A stretch of 64,000 nt of DNA from Aspidiotus rigidus. Lineage: Eukaryota; Arthropoda; Insecta; Hemiptera; Diaspididae. Position 1 is the first letter of the stretch. Each line of letters begins with the position of its first letter. Under the pieces are notes generated by a model, which did not search any database, had not been told where the DNA came from, and saw nothing but the letters and a program-made list of their open reading frames with translations. The DNA is taken from the NCBI GenBank assembly GCA_035079385.1, contig JAVHKY010000003.1:25807501-25871500 (forward strand), read 5' to 3'. Made by a program: the position numbers and the translations under genes. This document shows, piece by piece, positions 21,901 to 34,478 of the stretch.

Positions 21901-23540
21901 GATATTATTTTCGTAGAGGGCGGCGAATAATCACACCCGACAATATTATATGTGTGAAATAAAACAAATATTATAAGCAAAGAATGATTCTAAGTTAGGG
22001 TTAAAAGTTGTCGGTTTTATTCTTTTTATGACAGATTTTCAGCGTGTATCGAAGGCAGGAAAGGGAGAGGAAGAGCTGAGTTGAACGAAAGTTATACAGT
22101 GGCGTCTTCGCGTTAACTGGAGTCAAGTCCCTCGTCTATTGTAAACAGAGATACGTACAAGCCGAGCAATATAGCGTGCATACTCGTAGTGGCATTATAT
22201 TGGCCTAAAGTCTTCTTCCTGTATAGCCATTCTCATCTTCTGTTCATTTTCTTTTCGCTTTCTTCCCTTGTTGTTGTTTAGTTTTTTTTTTTTTTTTTTT
22301 TTTTTACAAAAAGTACAGATAGGTTTTTTTTTCCATCTTTCTCGTATTGAAGTTACAATTGGTCTATGCGAGTATTTGTGTTGGAGGAAGGAAAAAAAGA
22401 AAAAAACAGAAAGTCTTAGGAAAAAACGTAGAAACGAAACTTTCCTCTGGAATTGGGAAAAAATAGCTCAATAAAGAAGACAAAGTTGAAGCAATTTTAT
22501 TGCCGTAAGGGGGATGATTGAGACAGTATTACTGCGGAAAATGTGTGATACTTCCTCAATCGAATTACACCGATCCATGATGTAGTCATTTCAACGATTG
22601 TTATTTCATAAAGACCTCTTCAGTCTACCTCTCTCAAGCTCTTGTAATTAAACCTACTGTGAATGACCTCGGTTGGAAATTGTTCAATGTTGAATTTGAT
22701 AAGATTAATTCCCTACGCTATGTAGAAGCAATGAAAAACTCATGTGATTTTGTGCAATACAACTTGAGGTTTGGAGCTAAGAAATAAAAATCCTGTCAGT
22801 ATTCAACGAAGATACTCAGGCGTGACACCCACACTTTTCTACGCGGGTATCATTGCCCTCTGAATTACCTTATGATTCATTCGCTTTAGGCTCTAAACGC
22901 ATATAAATAAGGGTTAGTATCTAGTTTGATAGCATGTCCGGACTTTTAATTGTGTCTACTTTGCTTTGGTGAGTATCTGTCTGTGTACTGAACTTCTGAA
23001 TGAGTATGTGCCAAAAATTGACCAATTTGCGAAGATTTCCAAAATAAGAAACAGGAAAATGCCCCATCTTCAAGCTTTTATTAATAGCTATTTAAGTATG
23101 ATTTCACAATCAGCGTTAAATGTCACTTTCAATTCAAGTTTTAAACAATTTTTGATTTTTGAGAATTTTGGCAAATTTGTCAATTTTTGGCGCATTTTGG
23201 GCCATAAATCGGCTCAGAGAAGTCATAGAAAGTTGGCCATGGGCTTGAATTGGAGATGGAAGTAGGATACAAATTTTATAGATTTGAAGTTTACGTCCAA
23301 CGTTTCGCGTTTTTGCGCTACAACAAATTCAGTCCAAATCACCCTTTCACCATCAACATCTTTCTGGACCACCCAGTATAGCTCCCTATCGTCATACTCC
23401 CTCAAAAATAATAACTTTATATGTTTTAGCGCGAAATAAAGTAGGTATATGGTCAAAATGACACACAAACGTTTAATTCGACAATTACTGTTCAAAAAGA
23501 CGGAGCACCCCGAATAAACTTTGGACTTGGAGAATCTCCC
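18972..23540. other. No gene seen
   Basis: Long stretch of apparently unique sequence with homopolymer runs near 19770 (A) and 22280 (T). No frame shows a protein family, and I found no convincing exon. It may be host intergenic or intron DNA. Confidence 0.35.
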
Positions 23541-23545
23541 TAAAA

Positions 23546-23720
23546 ATCTATTTCCAACAATATTTGTTAAAGGACGATATTCATCCAAAGATACAATATT
23601 TGTAGAAGACCTGGAGAACAATATTTGCTCAGGTATCTGCAGAAAATTTGTCAGAACCTATTTCCAACAATATTTGTTGGGAGGACAAGATTCAACCAAA
23701 GATGCAATATTTTCAGGCAA
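23546..23720 (+). repeat. 112-bp period direct repeat
   Basis: CTATTTCCAACAATATTTGT followed by a loosely conserved ATTCAACCAAAGATGCAATA occurs at 23548 and 23660. Confidence 0.6.
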
Positions 23721-23738
23721 CACTTACCAAAGACAGAC

Positions 23739-25430
23739 TACAAGATCTATATCAATGAAGATTTTCAATAGGCTGTGCAGTTGCTTTTATGGGCTAGCTC
23801 TCCAGTTTTGATTTCAATGGTTCAAGTTGTTTGATCAAAATATCATTGAACACTGACAGATTCAACTGTTTATCCTTGGTCATTTCCATAGTGATTGGAT
23901 TTTCTAGCAAGTCATAGCTTAGAGGTTGTTCTATGCCCTATGGCCTTGTGGGCAGTGCAGTAAAATTTTGTAAAGTTCCTGGCTAGGTCTTTGAGATTTA
24001 GATGTTCTTGATTGATACCTAGATTCTAATTGAAATTTGGCATTTACTAGGTTACTAATCCCTAATCCTTTCTGTAAGAATACATTTTCCGACATCAGTT
24101 TGTCTACCCTATCTACTAACACTCCTTTGACTTCAATGGCAATGAATCAAATAAGATGATAGATTTTCAGTATGTCAGCTTGTTCACTTAATCTCAACAT
24201 CTTGCCGATCATTGAAAAAACTGACCATAAAGTGGTTGGGACATATTTTTTGGATAATTTGCTGAAATATGCCAACAAAACGTCTTTGGTGAAAACAGTA
24301 GTACCCTTTTTAATTCTCCAACCAAGGAACTTTTTGTAGGCAAGTTTGTACCTATCTCGAGATTTTTTTGGAAGAACTTCTTGCAAGCGGCTTCCGCCAA
24401 CTCATTAATATGGTTTGAATCTTCCAACGCTGGACAAATACTTTCTCGGTTCCATCCATTATTGAACTCATCTTTGAAATCAGAATTTTCATCAAATACA
24501 ATCATTCGGTAATCAGTCGTTAACTGACGAAAAAGAAAATTGAATACAATTTCATGAAATACAAACGGGAATAACTCCGGAACAGAACTCCAAACTACAG
24601 TGCAATCAGCTAAATATCGAATTTTCGATATTGCTGAACCAAAAACACAGGAATACTCTTTCTTATCATACTATGACAAAAATAGTACAGACAAACAGTT
24701 TCTTTATCATAGGTATATATGGTATTGTGGAAAAACCAATAATTAACCAATGAAAAGTATCGGCAACAATGTTTCCTGTTAGCGACCAGAAAAGCTCTAC
24801 CTTTGCAACGCTACACCATTAGTTGAAAACGTACTTTTGATACGTGAGTAGTGAAAAATTTTGTAAGGATCCTGGCTAGGTCTTCGAGATTTAGACGTTC
24901 TTGATTGATTCCTAGAGTCTAATAGAAATCTTCATCCTTAATAGGTTATTAATACCTAATCCGTTTTGTAAGAATACATTTTCCAACACCAGTTTGTCTA
25001 CCCTGTTCACTAACGCGCCTGTGACTTTGATGGCAAATGACGAGAAACTTGAGCTACTGAATTTTTGTGTGTCAAAATCTAGGTCTAAAGGCTGCATACT
25101 GAGGGAGAGAATAGTCTTGGTGACTGGAAAAAAAGTGTTAACTCGAGACAGCCGGTTTTTTTTTTTTTTTTTTCCAATTTTTCCAGTCATTTTGACTGTA
25201 AAATCTAGTCATAGCAAATAAGAATAGGTGACTTGTCTCAAGTTGACACTTCTTTTCTAGTCACTGAGACTATTCTCTTCTCTCAGTGCATGCTGTCAGA
25301 GAAATCATAATGCATTATGATGAAGATATTTGTCAAACACAGAAGACTACAAGATTTGTAACACTAGTGATTTTCAATAGGCTGTGCCCCTGCTTTCATA
25401 GGTTCAACTTTCCAGTTTTGATTTAGTGGC
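23739..25430. repeat. A-B ... B'-A' direct repeats around recombinase remnant
   Basis: Block A (23739-23830, with TTTTCAATAGGCTGTGC) recurs at 25344-25430. Block B (23960-24148, with AAGAATACATTTTCC and CAGTTTGTCTACCCT) recurs at 24856-25042. All copies are in the same orientation, but the order of A and B is swapped on the two sides. They enclose the recombinase-like frame at 24147-24505. Confidence 0.7.
24147..24505 (-). pseudogene. Crypton-like tyrosine recombinase N-terminal fragment
   Basis: Two overlapping minus-strand frames, joined by a one-base shift near 24385, read DSNHINELAEAA, then LPKKSRDRYKLAYKKFLGW and DVLLAYFSKLSKKY and TTLWSVFSMIGKMLRL. This pattern matches the SAM-like core-binding domain of a recurrent arthropod family of tyrosine-recombinase-like proteins related to Cryptons. 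The catalytic domain with its Arg-His-Tyr residues is not seen. It is probably an exon remnant of a dead element. Assignment rests on my memory of the motif pattern. Confidence 0.45.
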
Positions 25431-25794
25431 CAGTAAAGTTTTACATCTTGAGCCGTTGCGTCTACTTGGTGGCCAGTGTTATTTGTAATTTGAATGTTTT
25501 CCTCGTGACTACGAGCCATTTGAATAAAGTCGCACACGGACCGTTTGCGTCCCTACACTTCATAGATTTACATTGTAACACTCTCCAAACGTGCTCTTGG
25601 AAAATGAGATCAAAGGAAGGAACAAAGATAAGACAAGAACACTGATATATGTAAGAAAATACACCTCTCCAGGTATTGGAAAAATTAACAGAAATAGGGC
25701 TTGAAAATACAAGATTACTTTGTAGTTCCTTACCTGTCAAGAAATTCTATTGGTTGCCCTGAAGAAAACCGGTTCAATTTATTTTTCTTGGTGT

Positions 25795-26686
25795 GATTCC
25801 AATGGGTCCCGTTCATTTGGGCGCGGCCGTTTGGGCGCGGCCGTTCGGGCGCGAACCCCCATACAAAGCTCAATTCAGCGCAGCGCGGAGAACTGTCATC
25901 ATTAAAGAATGTAAGCTTGTGAGCGTAACCCAGAAGACACCACGTGGAGGTCAGCTTACAACGTCTTCCATCCACAAAACATGAAGTTTTGCTTCGTTAA
26001 AATTCGTTCGTAACACAAATTCATTCAGAGGCGACTATGAAGGTAAATTGTGAGCTACCGCTCTCAAGTACTCTATAGGCTCCCTGTCGTCGTACTCAAT
26101 GAGCAATCTATACAGGCGCTCGTCGCATCGCTGGTATTTCAACTCCTTAGGAGGTGGCTCCACATCTGCTTCCAATTGTTCGTAATCGACGTCTCTCGTT
26201 TTCTGGCAGCGTCTAATTTTCTCGGTGAACTTACCGACAGTAGGGTGAGAGTATCCGAAGTCTCACTGCAGTCGTCGATGCCCTGCCTCAGCGTGATTAT
26301 TCGTCCGCGGCCTCGTCGCCAAAGTTCTCGTGTACACGTTCCACCATGCCTGACGAAAGCGGGGCTGCTTCCGTCCTCTTCGAATTCGATCAATTGAGGA
26401 GAAGGCGAAAAGAAACTCAAAAGTCAGTAAGTCATTAAGATTGCCTATGAAACAAGGAAAAGGCAAACATGTCTAGTAACAAAAAACACTACTATGTTTT
26501 GTGGATGGAAGACATTGTTCGCTAACAAGTTGCTGTGGTGTCTTCGGGGTTGCGCTAACAAGCTTTCATTCTTCAGTGATGACAGTTTTCCCAGCTGCGC
26601 CCAGTTCAGCTTTAGATGGGGGTTCGCGCCCAGATGAACTCTGCGCCCAAATGGCCGCGCGCAAATGAACCCGTCCCGATTCCAAT
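25795..26686. mobile_element. MULE relic with 9-bp target duplication
   Basis: The 874-bp element is 25804-26677. Both flanks carry GATTCCAAT (25795-25803 and 26678-26686), the length expected for Mutator-like elements. Long inverted repeats (25804-25984 against 26494-26677) start GGGTCCCGTTCATTTGGGCG and GGGACGGGTTCATTTG and are rich in GGGCGCG words. The interior holds the C-terminal end of a MULE transposase. It is an internal deletion derivative. Confidence 0.88.
26035..26400 (-). pseudogene. MULE transposase C-terminal fragment
   Basis: The minus strand reads RQAWWNVYTRTLATRPRTNN then HAEAGHRRLQ, the conserved W-N-Y...PRTNN.AE motif after the MULE DDE core. A TGA (26263-26265) follows in frame. 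Reading through it gives YSHPTVGKFTEKIRRCQK and ERLYRLLIEYDDREPIEYL, ending at a stop at 26035-26037. The DDE catalytic core is deleted. The single in-frame TGA and missing core make it a pseudogene. Confidence 0.8.
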
Positions 26687-26781
26687 AGTCCTTACGCAAT
26701 TCCATCGATTCCAATTTGTTGAAATATATGAGTACATCACAACAAAGTCATTCAGTATATTCTATTTTTTCTTCCATGTAG

Positions 26782-26860
26782 GTTCTTGTGACGTCACAAT
26801 ATGATGACTTTGTAGACCAGTTCCTGTGATGTCACAATCTTATGACGTCATAGATCCTTC
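26782..26860 (+). repeat. 38-bp duplication with CRE-like palindromes
   Basis: Two units (26782 and 26820) begin GTTCTTGTGACGTCACAAT and GTTCCTGTGATGTCACAAT. A further TATGACGTCATA follows at 26841. GTGACGTCAC and TGACGTCA are cAMP-response-element palindromes; any regulatory role is guesswork. Confidence 0.6.
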
Positions 26861-26899
26861 CTAGTGACGATTTAGAACAATCCCTAGCTTGGAAGTCAA

Positions 26900-28425
26900 A
26901 ATTTCAACGGGGAATCTGTTCTGGGGAGGGGTACTTTTAAAAATTCGCCGTGTGGAGTCGTCGAGAAAGAAATCCGAATCGACAGTAATAGTCTCAGTCC
27001 AATACCCTCTCAAATTTCAGCGTTAAGAAAATACAAAATTCTTCCAAGTGTCTGTTGTATCATATATAGGATAGCTTGCAGGTTGACATTTTCCAAGTCC
27101 CTCTCCTGTCGAGAAAGGAGAAAATGAAGTATTTGCCGTTTGAACTCTTCTCGAGTGGTGGGCGGTATATCGATAGGGTTGATGTATTGATGGTTTTGGA
27201 CTATCGATAGTTTGAACATCGATGGATTTGAACTATCGCCCAGCACTACTCTTCTCTTCTTCTTTCGTCGATTTTGATTTAAATGAATAAACATGATTAT
27301 TAAAGATGGTAAATAAAAGGCAATTTATTAGGTGCGTTGAACAGGTATTTGAAAGCTCCAACTGCGCACTTCGGCTGCGAGTGGTAATGTTATACGAATG
27401 TAGGAGTGTAAAGTAATGATTAAACCGGTGTGATACTTGCCTTCCGCGACATACCATCATAATGAAGGATATTTTTTCGAAAATGATGAAGTCACAAATG
27501 TTGGACCCGGATGCGCCCGTTTTCTGAACGCTCCCCTTCCCCAACAAAACGGATTGGTTCCCTGCTTTTAAAAAAAAAGGAACGCAGCACATGAGCTAGC
27601 ATAATTATCTTCTCCAGAGACACCCGTAAGATTGTGCGCTTTTTCAGCATGAAATAAAGCGGTGCGGTCAGAATAAAGATCTGAAACATGTCAATACAAT
27701 GTTAATGCAGAAATATAAAATAATTTAGTCATAGTGATGTCCTGCTGAAGAACAGAAACAAGAGCAACTTGATGTACAATAGTATATAATTGGCATTCCG
27801 GAGAAAAGGAATGCGAAAAAGCATGCACTGACCGAATAAATCAATTCGCGAATAAAATCAAAGAAGGCGCTCTCTACATTTTCTGTGACGGTCATTTGCG
27901 GAAGTTTGACGAAAAGGTGATGATCTTGAAAAACTCATCCGAGATATTTGAAATTATATTCACTCGACAGGAAATTGAGAGGACTGCAATTTTTGTTCCA
28001 TACATTTTTCAGAAAAAATAATATTTTGAGAAGGTACAGTCGATTTTATTAACGTGCTGTGCTGTCTTATGGTGAAAAACGCCACGATCACCTTCTCGAC
28101 ATCGACAACAGCGCCACTACAGATCGCTTTATATGCGAATGAGAGTGAATTATTGTTCGGAAAACGCAGTGGTTATTGTGATGGAACGGAAATTTGGAAG
28201 CACACAAGAGAAAAACACTCACGCAGTCGCGTGAGTAGTACACGACTTTTCTTCCCACAATACAAAAAACATTGAGAGAGTCACTCCCTCTCTTTAAATT
28301 AAATACCAATGACCTGTCAATCATGTCAAACATTTGTAGAATAAACAATAAAACTCAGTTTATAAATTCTATCACTACGATGTCACATCAACAGATAACA
28401 GAGTAAAAATACCTATAATCCAATA
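26900..28425. other. No gene seen; one stray 45-bp repeat copy
   Basis: A degenerate 45-bp minisatellite unit lies at about 27055-27115 (TTTTCCAAGTCCCTCTCC). CGATAG words cluster at 27170-27235. The 119-codon minus frame at 27233-27592 shows no motif. Confidence 0.35.
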
Positions 28426-28427
28426 AG

Positions 28428-28945
28428 GAAACCTGAATTTTGTTATAATTTAGGCTAAGAGTCATCTAAAATCTACAAAACGTCTCCAGAAAAACCACTC
28501 CCCCTCCCCCTGTCCAAACTGCTACGAGGCTATAACAGTTGTTTCTAATAAAAAAGAGCTCTACAATCATTTTTTCCCATACCTTATTCTTAGCATATTA
28601 TTAGTCTAGTATACTGTATATTAGGATGAGTGGTTCAGTTCTTTATCACTTCCGATTCCTGGCATCTCTTAAAGCTATCTCGAGCTGCTATTCCTCTCGT
28701 GCACTCATAAATTGCCTTCACGCTATCATATCACCATTTTCTATGCACACTCCACCCCAAAATACTTCATCTGGGAATCCAGCTACAACGAGATCCCGAA
28801 AAACTAAAAAAATCGATGTCGAAACGAAAGAAGCAACCAATCACCCAATAGTCAACCCCTCATTCCTTCCCTCACGCTTCAACCATTCCAAACGTATTAA
28901 CAAAATACCTCACTTTTCTAGCTAGAAAATTCGGTAAAAATATAT
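28428..28945 (+). repeat. Dispersed repeat, long copy
   Basis: Starts GGAAACCTGAATTTT and ends CCTCACTTTTCTAGCTAGAA. The same start, middle (CACTCCCCCTGT) and end recur in a 140-bp copy at 30434-30575. The end is a near-perfect palindrome, ACTTTTCTAGTTAGAAAAGT in the short copy. Frames crossing it are not protein-like. Confidence 0.6.
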
Positions 28946-29289
28946 AGCACCCAAGCCCGGTTTACTCGTTAGTCTAATCTCAAATCTCACTCAAAAAAGC
29001 CAGTCCAAATTGAAAATAATCTTTCCATCTCTTTTGACACCTCAAATCAACTATGAACCACTATTAATTATGTACCCATACATGAAAAAATGACAAATAA
29101 ATCAATTATTAATTAAGAGTGAAATCACCCAGGTATAGTCTCGCATCAGCACACTTGATGAAGATTAAAAAATTGTACTTAATCATTCAAACTCAAGGTT
29201 TTCACTAAAATCAGTCGAATAACAAATTAAGAAAAATAAAACGTGAACCCACATTTTGGTCCTCATCCCAACGAAATTCAAGGCAAGAG

Positions 29290-29730
29290 GAGGTCATTTT
29301 AGCTCGGCTGCGAATAGGCCACACTCGTCTTACTCATACTTATCTTCTCACTAATCTCGCTCCTCCATTATGCCCTCACTGTCTCCAAGAAAATTTATCA
29401 GTTGATCATTTTATTTTCTCATGCCCCGTCCTGCAACCCACTCGAACCTCCCTAAATATATCTTCCAATATCAATGCAGCACTAAACAACAACTCCGAAA
29501 CCATCGACTCAACCCTAACTTATTTACGAGCACGCACCACTCAATTCTACAACTTCATATAATTCACCAACAAATTCCGTTCGATCGCCACTCAATTCCA
29601 CCAATACGTACCTAATTTAACCTAATTCAAGTAATGTTCTAAAATAAGATTGTAACGCCGAGCAAATAACCCTCGTGCAGTTTATAATGCTCGTAAAATA
29701 ATAATAAAAAAAAAAAAAAAAAAAAAAAAC
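29290..29730 (+). pseudogene. LINE 3' end: RNase H tail, stop, 3' UTR, poly(A)
   Basis: An open frame of about 90 codons reads ARLRIGHTRLTHTYLL, then a CxxC...H...C knuckle (CPHCLQENLSVDHFIFSCP) and ends at a stop at 29560-29562. This is the C-terminus of an I-group non-LTR retrotransposon Pol. The following 140 bp, with ACGCCGAGCAAATAACCCTC, is the 3' UTR and ends in a poly(A) run (29704-29730). The tail marks the true insertion end. The 5' side is truncated; I cannot place its junction, and sequence from 28430 up to 29290 is not clearly part of it. Confidence 0.8.
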
Positions 29731-30110
29731 TATGGAGTATGACTAATAATAATGAAAAATAGCTAGAAAAATGAACAACTCGCCATTGCCACTATCCGTT
29801 CAAAAATAAATTTAACAAAACAAATAAAATTTGACAAAACAAAATTCAACGCTCTAGGGGCTGTGGGAAGCGAGATACAAGTGTACTAAATTTGAACGAA
29901 AAGGTTTCATCAGAAATAAAATCCAATGAACCCTTGGTAAAGAACGAACGAAGAATGAACCTGTCGAATGATGAAAGGTTCTTCACAATACACGTACTGA
30001 TAACGAAAGTGGTAAACGTATAGGAAAATCCGCTTCTCCTAACGTAAGCAGCTACTCGCAGCTATTCGTAAGAAGCTACTCGTAATAGTGAAAAATTTTC
30101 AACAAAAGTA

Positions 30111-30410
30111 AAAATTTCTCGAGAACTACTCATCCGATCCTCAAAAAAAATGCAGGTGCACATCTTCAAATATAATACTACAATATGGCCGAGTTACAAA
30201 AAAATCCATCGGGTAGTTTCGGAGGAGTTCCGCGGACAAAAAGGTACTCGAAATACTGCAAAATTTCTCAACAAATTGAAAATTTCTCGAGAACTACTCA
30301 CCCGATTTTCAAAAAAATTGCAGGTGCACATCTTCAGATATACTACTACAATATGGCTAAGTTACAAAAAAATCCATCGGGTAGTTTCGGAGGAGTTCCG
30401 CGGACAAAAA
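30111..30410 (+). repeat. 168-bp tandem duplication
   Basis: Two units begin AAAATTTCTCGAGAACTACT (30111 and 30279) and share GCAGGTGCACATCTTCA and GTAGTTTCGGAGGAGTTCCG. The overlapping ORFs at 30150-30556 are shadows of it. A TA run follows at 30415-30432. Confidence 0.9.
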
Positions 30411-30579
30411 AATCTTATATATATATATATATAAGGAAACCTGAAATTTTTTTTTATGCTAGTTGTGATCTAGGACCCCTAAAACGTCGAGAAAGTTCAT
30501 TGCCCACTCCCCCTGTTGACCTTGCTACGGGTGTAATACCTCACTTTTCTAGTTAGAAAAGTCGGTAAAAGCGATTCCA

Positions 30580-33195
30580 AGAGAGCTGACGGCAGTGACC
30601 CAGCCAGTTCTGACGAATGATGAACTGAGATAAGTCCAATTATACAGATTTAAGCGTGCAAAACTAGTGATATAACACAAGGTTGATAAGTGGGTATAGA
30701 AACTGTGGAAAATAAAGACTTGAATGAAGATGAATCAATCAAGAAACGGTTCATGGGTCATCGTCGTCCTAATCGTTAAAAGAGACATCGTCTCTGCTCC
30801 ACCGAGGACTAATTTTTATCCTTCATAATCTACAAAAATTTCGATTTTACGATCCTTTCTATTTATAAAGCACGGGAAAATTTTGAAGGGTCGAGAATCT
30901 ATTGTATAAGGGAAGTTCGCCGGCAACAACGTATTGGAACAGAAATGGTGATTTAACGATATTCATTACATGTTCTCACGGAGCTCGTTGTTCGCCAGTG
31001 CGGAATACCGCGGGAGTGGAAAATGAATTTACTGCACGAGCCTCTTCGAGAACGAAGCCGGTCAGAGGCTAGAACATCGAATAATAATAATTATCTAGGG
31101 ACAAAAAGTAGCAAGGGCAACATTGATCAATTAAAGCGACAGAGCTCTTTAGACGTTTACTTTACTATCGTATTATTGCGAACGCATTCGTTATCACGTA
31201 CAACGCACACTGATACAGAGTAAATAATTCGTGGTCACTGTATTGGGATTTCCAAGCTTCGTTTCTTTTTCCGCGTTTCCGCTCGCAAGAGATGGTCGAA
31301 GTCGCAGAAAAAATCTTCGATAACGAGTTATTGTAACTTATTTGTAAAACGCTTCATCTTGCGCCGCGGATGTACTTAATGCTCGCTACGAGACATTTCA
31401 TATTTACGACTTCGCCTCTGTGGGAGCGGACACTCTACCTTACCCGAGCCGTTGTATAATCGCTCGTCACTTGAAAAGGTATATAGAGTTGCGCGGTACG
31501 CACTCGATCGAATCTATGGCGCGTGTAATGAAAATAAAAACTCGAAAAATTAATAAATTTAACGTCGAGCCGGCGTCGTAAAGATGATAAAGGAAACAAT
31601 CTACGGGAGAAGGTGGAAAAGTGTCGAAGAAACATCGAGAAAAGCAGATACTATCGTGTATCGGTGTACAGCTTCCGGAAAATGGCATCGCGATGTCTTC
31701 CCGAAAAACACGACAACACACCGGTACTTATCTTTTCGAATGTTTTTCTATATAAAATGGTCGTTGTTACGTGTTCGCCTGGGTAAATGAAAAACAAATA
31801 GGGTTATTTTACACGGAAATGGTCGTACGCCGAAGTTATACTTCCCAGTTTATAGCTTATTACTTGTTGCCTTTGGCGTTCTGACGTGAAAGGCGTGCAT
31901 AGAGTACGACGCTTTTCTTAAGCCGCTTCTCCGCCACGAAAAGTGTTTTTTTTTTTTTCGTTGTTGTCTTGCGGTGCAGCTGATGAACTTTTAATATCTT
32001 TTTTATAATAGTACCTCGCCGGCGGACTACTACTTTTTTCTTCTCGGTATTCTCCACCCTAATGCTGTTTTTTTCATCCTCATCGTACGTAAGACAAAAT
32101 TCTTCCAGCTTCTCCCTCGTCGGAATCGAGATTAAATATTAAACAAATGTTTTTTTCACTTTTTTTTTTCGGTAATTCCGAGTGTGTATACTTGACACAG
32201 AAGGTAACAATTTCGCTTCACAAACGCTACCATCTTTTTTTTTTGGAAGAATAAGCTGTGAAAAATGATACAATATCCTCTCGTGTATATCTATACATAG
32301 GCTTATAGCTTCTTACGCACGACTAAGATTCGCTAACTACCTCATTTACTCGACTGCCTTACGTGCTGTGAAAATGATTTTTATACCGTGTTGAAAGTGA
32401 CTTTCTTCCTTTCGTATTTAGTGCGCGATAAAAAAATTACACGCTATTTTCATCTTGATCTACTACGATGTAGATAATGGTTCGGTTCTCCCTTTTTTGG
32501 AAGAATTGGATTGATTAATGAAGTTTCGAAAAAAAAAGAGTATTTTTTTCCATCAGTCAATTAGAGGCGTCGTAAATGAAGCACTAAAGGAAGAAAAGGA
32601 ATTTCGGGAGTAGTTGAAGTATCAGAGACAAAAAATTGAGTATTTTTACCCAGCCTATTATAACACGCGAGCAAAGCAAGCTGCGGAAGTAAGACTATTT
32701 TTCGATCTCTTCACCGTTACATTGATTCACCTTTCCTCATCGATGATACAAGGTGGCGCGAAAGTCCCTAGACATCCGAGAGCTCGACGATGTGTCCAGA
32801 TCTTTTGTGTTATTGGAAAATGCATGTCATAAAACTATCCATTTTTCTGTCATACAACTCCACAATGAGGGATAAGTCATACATCGCCCCCTTCTTATAT
32901 TCGCCTTTGAAACGGGGGCGTATGAACGTAAACGCGCGGCAAAAGTGGTCACTCACAAACCGAACCTCCGGCATCGGTATCCACCCTTAGGGCATTGCGT
33001 CAGTAGTTCGGAGGGCTTGAACCGAGAGTGAGGGCTCCATTTTTTCCTCTAGATTCCCGCTAAGTGTATTGACGTTCAGTAAGGCCACTACAGGGATCTA
33101 CCCTACTGACCATGGGATCGCTCAGCACAGGTAGCCCTCCTGTACCGTGGGAGCTAATCTACTCGTTCACCAGAGCCCACCACTGGGAGCTCATT
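30580..33195. other. No gene seen
   Basis: Apparently unique sequence. Several short frames occur without recognisable motifs. The stretch 32985-33195 is less AT-rich than its surroundings and resembles nothing I know. Confidence 0.35.
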
Positions 33196-33199
33196 AAGA

Positions 33200-33472
33200 C
33201 AGGGTATCTACCAGGTCACCAATAAGTCCAATGTTCACTATTTCAAAAATGGTCCAATAAGCAATAAAAGTCCATTAATTTTGATGCGAGTCCAATAAAA
33301 ATCACTGATCGAGAATAAAAGTTCTAATTTTAATACATATTCAATAAAAATCAATAATCAAAAATTAAAAAAATTTTTTTTTTTTTTTTTTCCTTGTTAA
33401 ATCAGGAGATTTGTGACAAAAGGTCCAATAAAAGTCCAATATTTTTAATTTTCATATTTGGTAGACACCCTG
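33200..33472. mobile_element. 273-bp MITE-like element
   Basis: Ends CAGGGTATCTACCA and TGGTAGACACCCTG are imperfect terminal inverted repeats. The interior repeats GTCCAATAAAAGTCCA-like words and a poly(T) run. CAGGGTGTCTACC ends are seen in hAT-type non-autonomous elements, but the flanks show no 8-bp duplication. Confidence 0.5.
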
Positions 33473-33565
33473 TAGGAACTCACCAGCAGTGCTTCGCGAC
33501 TCTGGCTTCTCAGGCGGAGCTTTCCCCCTCCTCCTATTCTTTTTTTGTATGACGTTTTTTGTTTT

Positions 33566-33735
33566 CAGCGGGGAACTCGCTGTCTCTTTTGTTCAGGGGC
33601 ATCTTCAGAAACTTTCCGCTAGCGTATCCGAGGTTGATGACGTAAACAACCTGAGGTTACAGGACTTGGAAAAATTATAGCATAGGAAAGGGACTTGGAA
33701 AAATTTCGATCTCAGGGTCATACATGATAGTAAAG
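33566..33735 (-). repeat. LINE endonuclease scrap fused to 45-bp repeat
   Basis: 33566-33672 matches 40302-40392 closely (CGGGGAACTCGCTGTCTCTT, GGTTGATGACGTAA). At both loci it runs straight into GGACTTGGAAAAATT of the 45-bp minisatellite at the same point. At 40.3 kb it is part of a jockey-type endonuclease. Confidence 0.75.
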
Positions 33736-34478
33736 GACTTTGTTTTTTACTTTTTTTAATTATTTACCGTATTTTCCCGGAGATAATACGCACACGTGGA
33801 TAATACGCAGTAAGAATTTGAAGAAGTGATTTAAGAATTTTTTTTTTTGCTTCACGTATAATACGCATTTCAGCGAACAGAAATTAGGTACTGTAGTAAA
33901 TGAAAACACAAATAATGGCTCCTAGCCTAAAAAAAATTGAGGTAAAAATGTACACAATTAATCATCTTCGTCGTATTCGCTCTCCTGATTTGTAAGGAAG
34001 AAATGACAGAGCGATGAGTGACCGTGTTCCTGTGCAGACTTTGACATGTACGCCAACCTTTTTCTGAACCATTGTGTAATGAGTAACCAAGTCGATGTCA
34101 AGGTACAAGCGCAAACCGGACGCAGGGGAATGATTTTTTTTTTCTCATTTCGGTAAAAATAAACTCTCAATTTCACCAATTTCATTCGTGTATTATACGC
34201 TCTCGCCTATAATACGCACCCCAGATTTGAAAACTTAAAAAATTGAGAAATGAGAGTTTTCGCAGAACCGCGGTAAACTTACCGTAAACCATTTACGGTA
34301 CTGTAAAACGCGAAACACGCGTATGCGCAAGAATAAAGGGCGCGTAGGCCTAATAGTTTCGGTTATTCCGTAAATTTTAAATTTTACTCTCCTCTCCATG
34401 AAATGATTAAAATCTGTAATCATATTGTAATGATGGAAATGTTTCATTAAGATAGATTTTTGAAATAAAGATATTATC

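Noticed and set aside
23223..23621. 132-codon minus-strand ORF
   Set aside because: No recognisable domain; part of it overlaps the 112-bp period repeat.
33958..34185. 75-codon minus ORF inside the pogo-like element as transposase end
   Set aside because: I looked for the CENP-B/DDE tail of pogo transposases and saw no convincing match.
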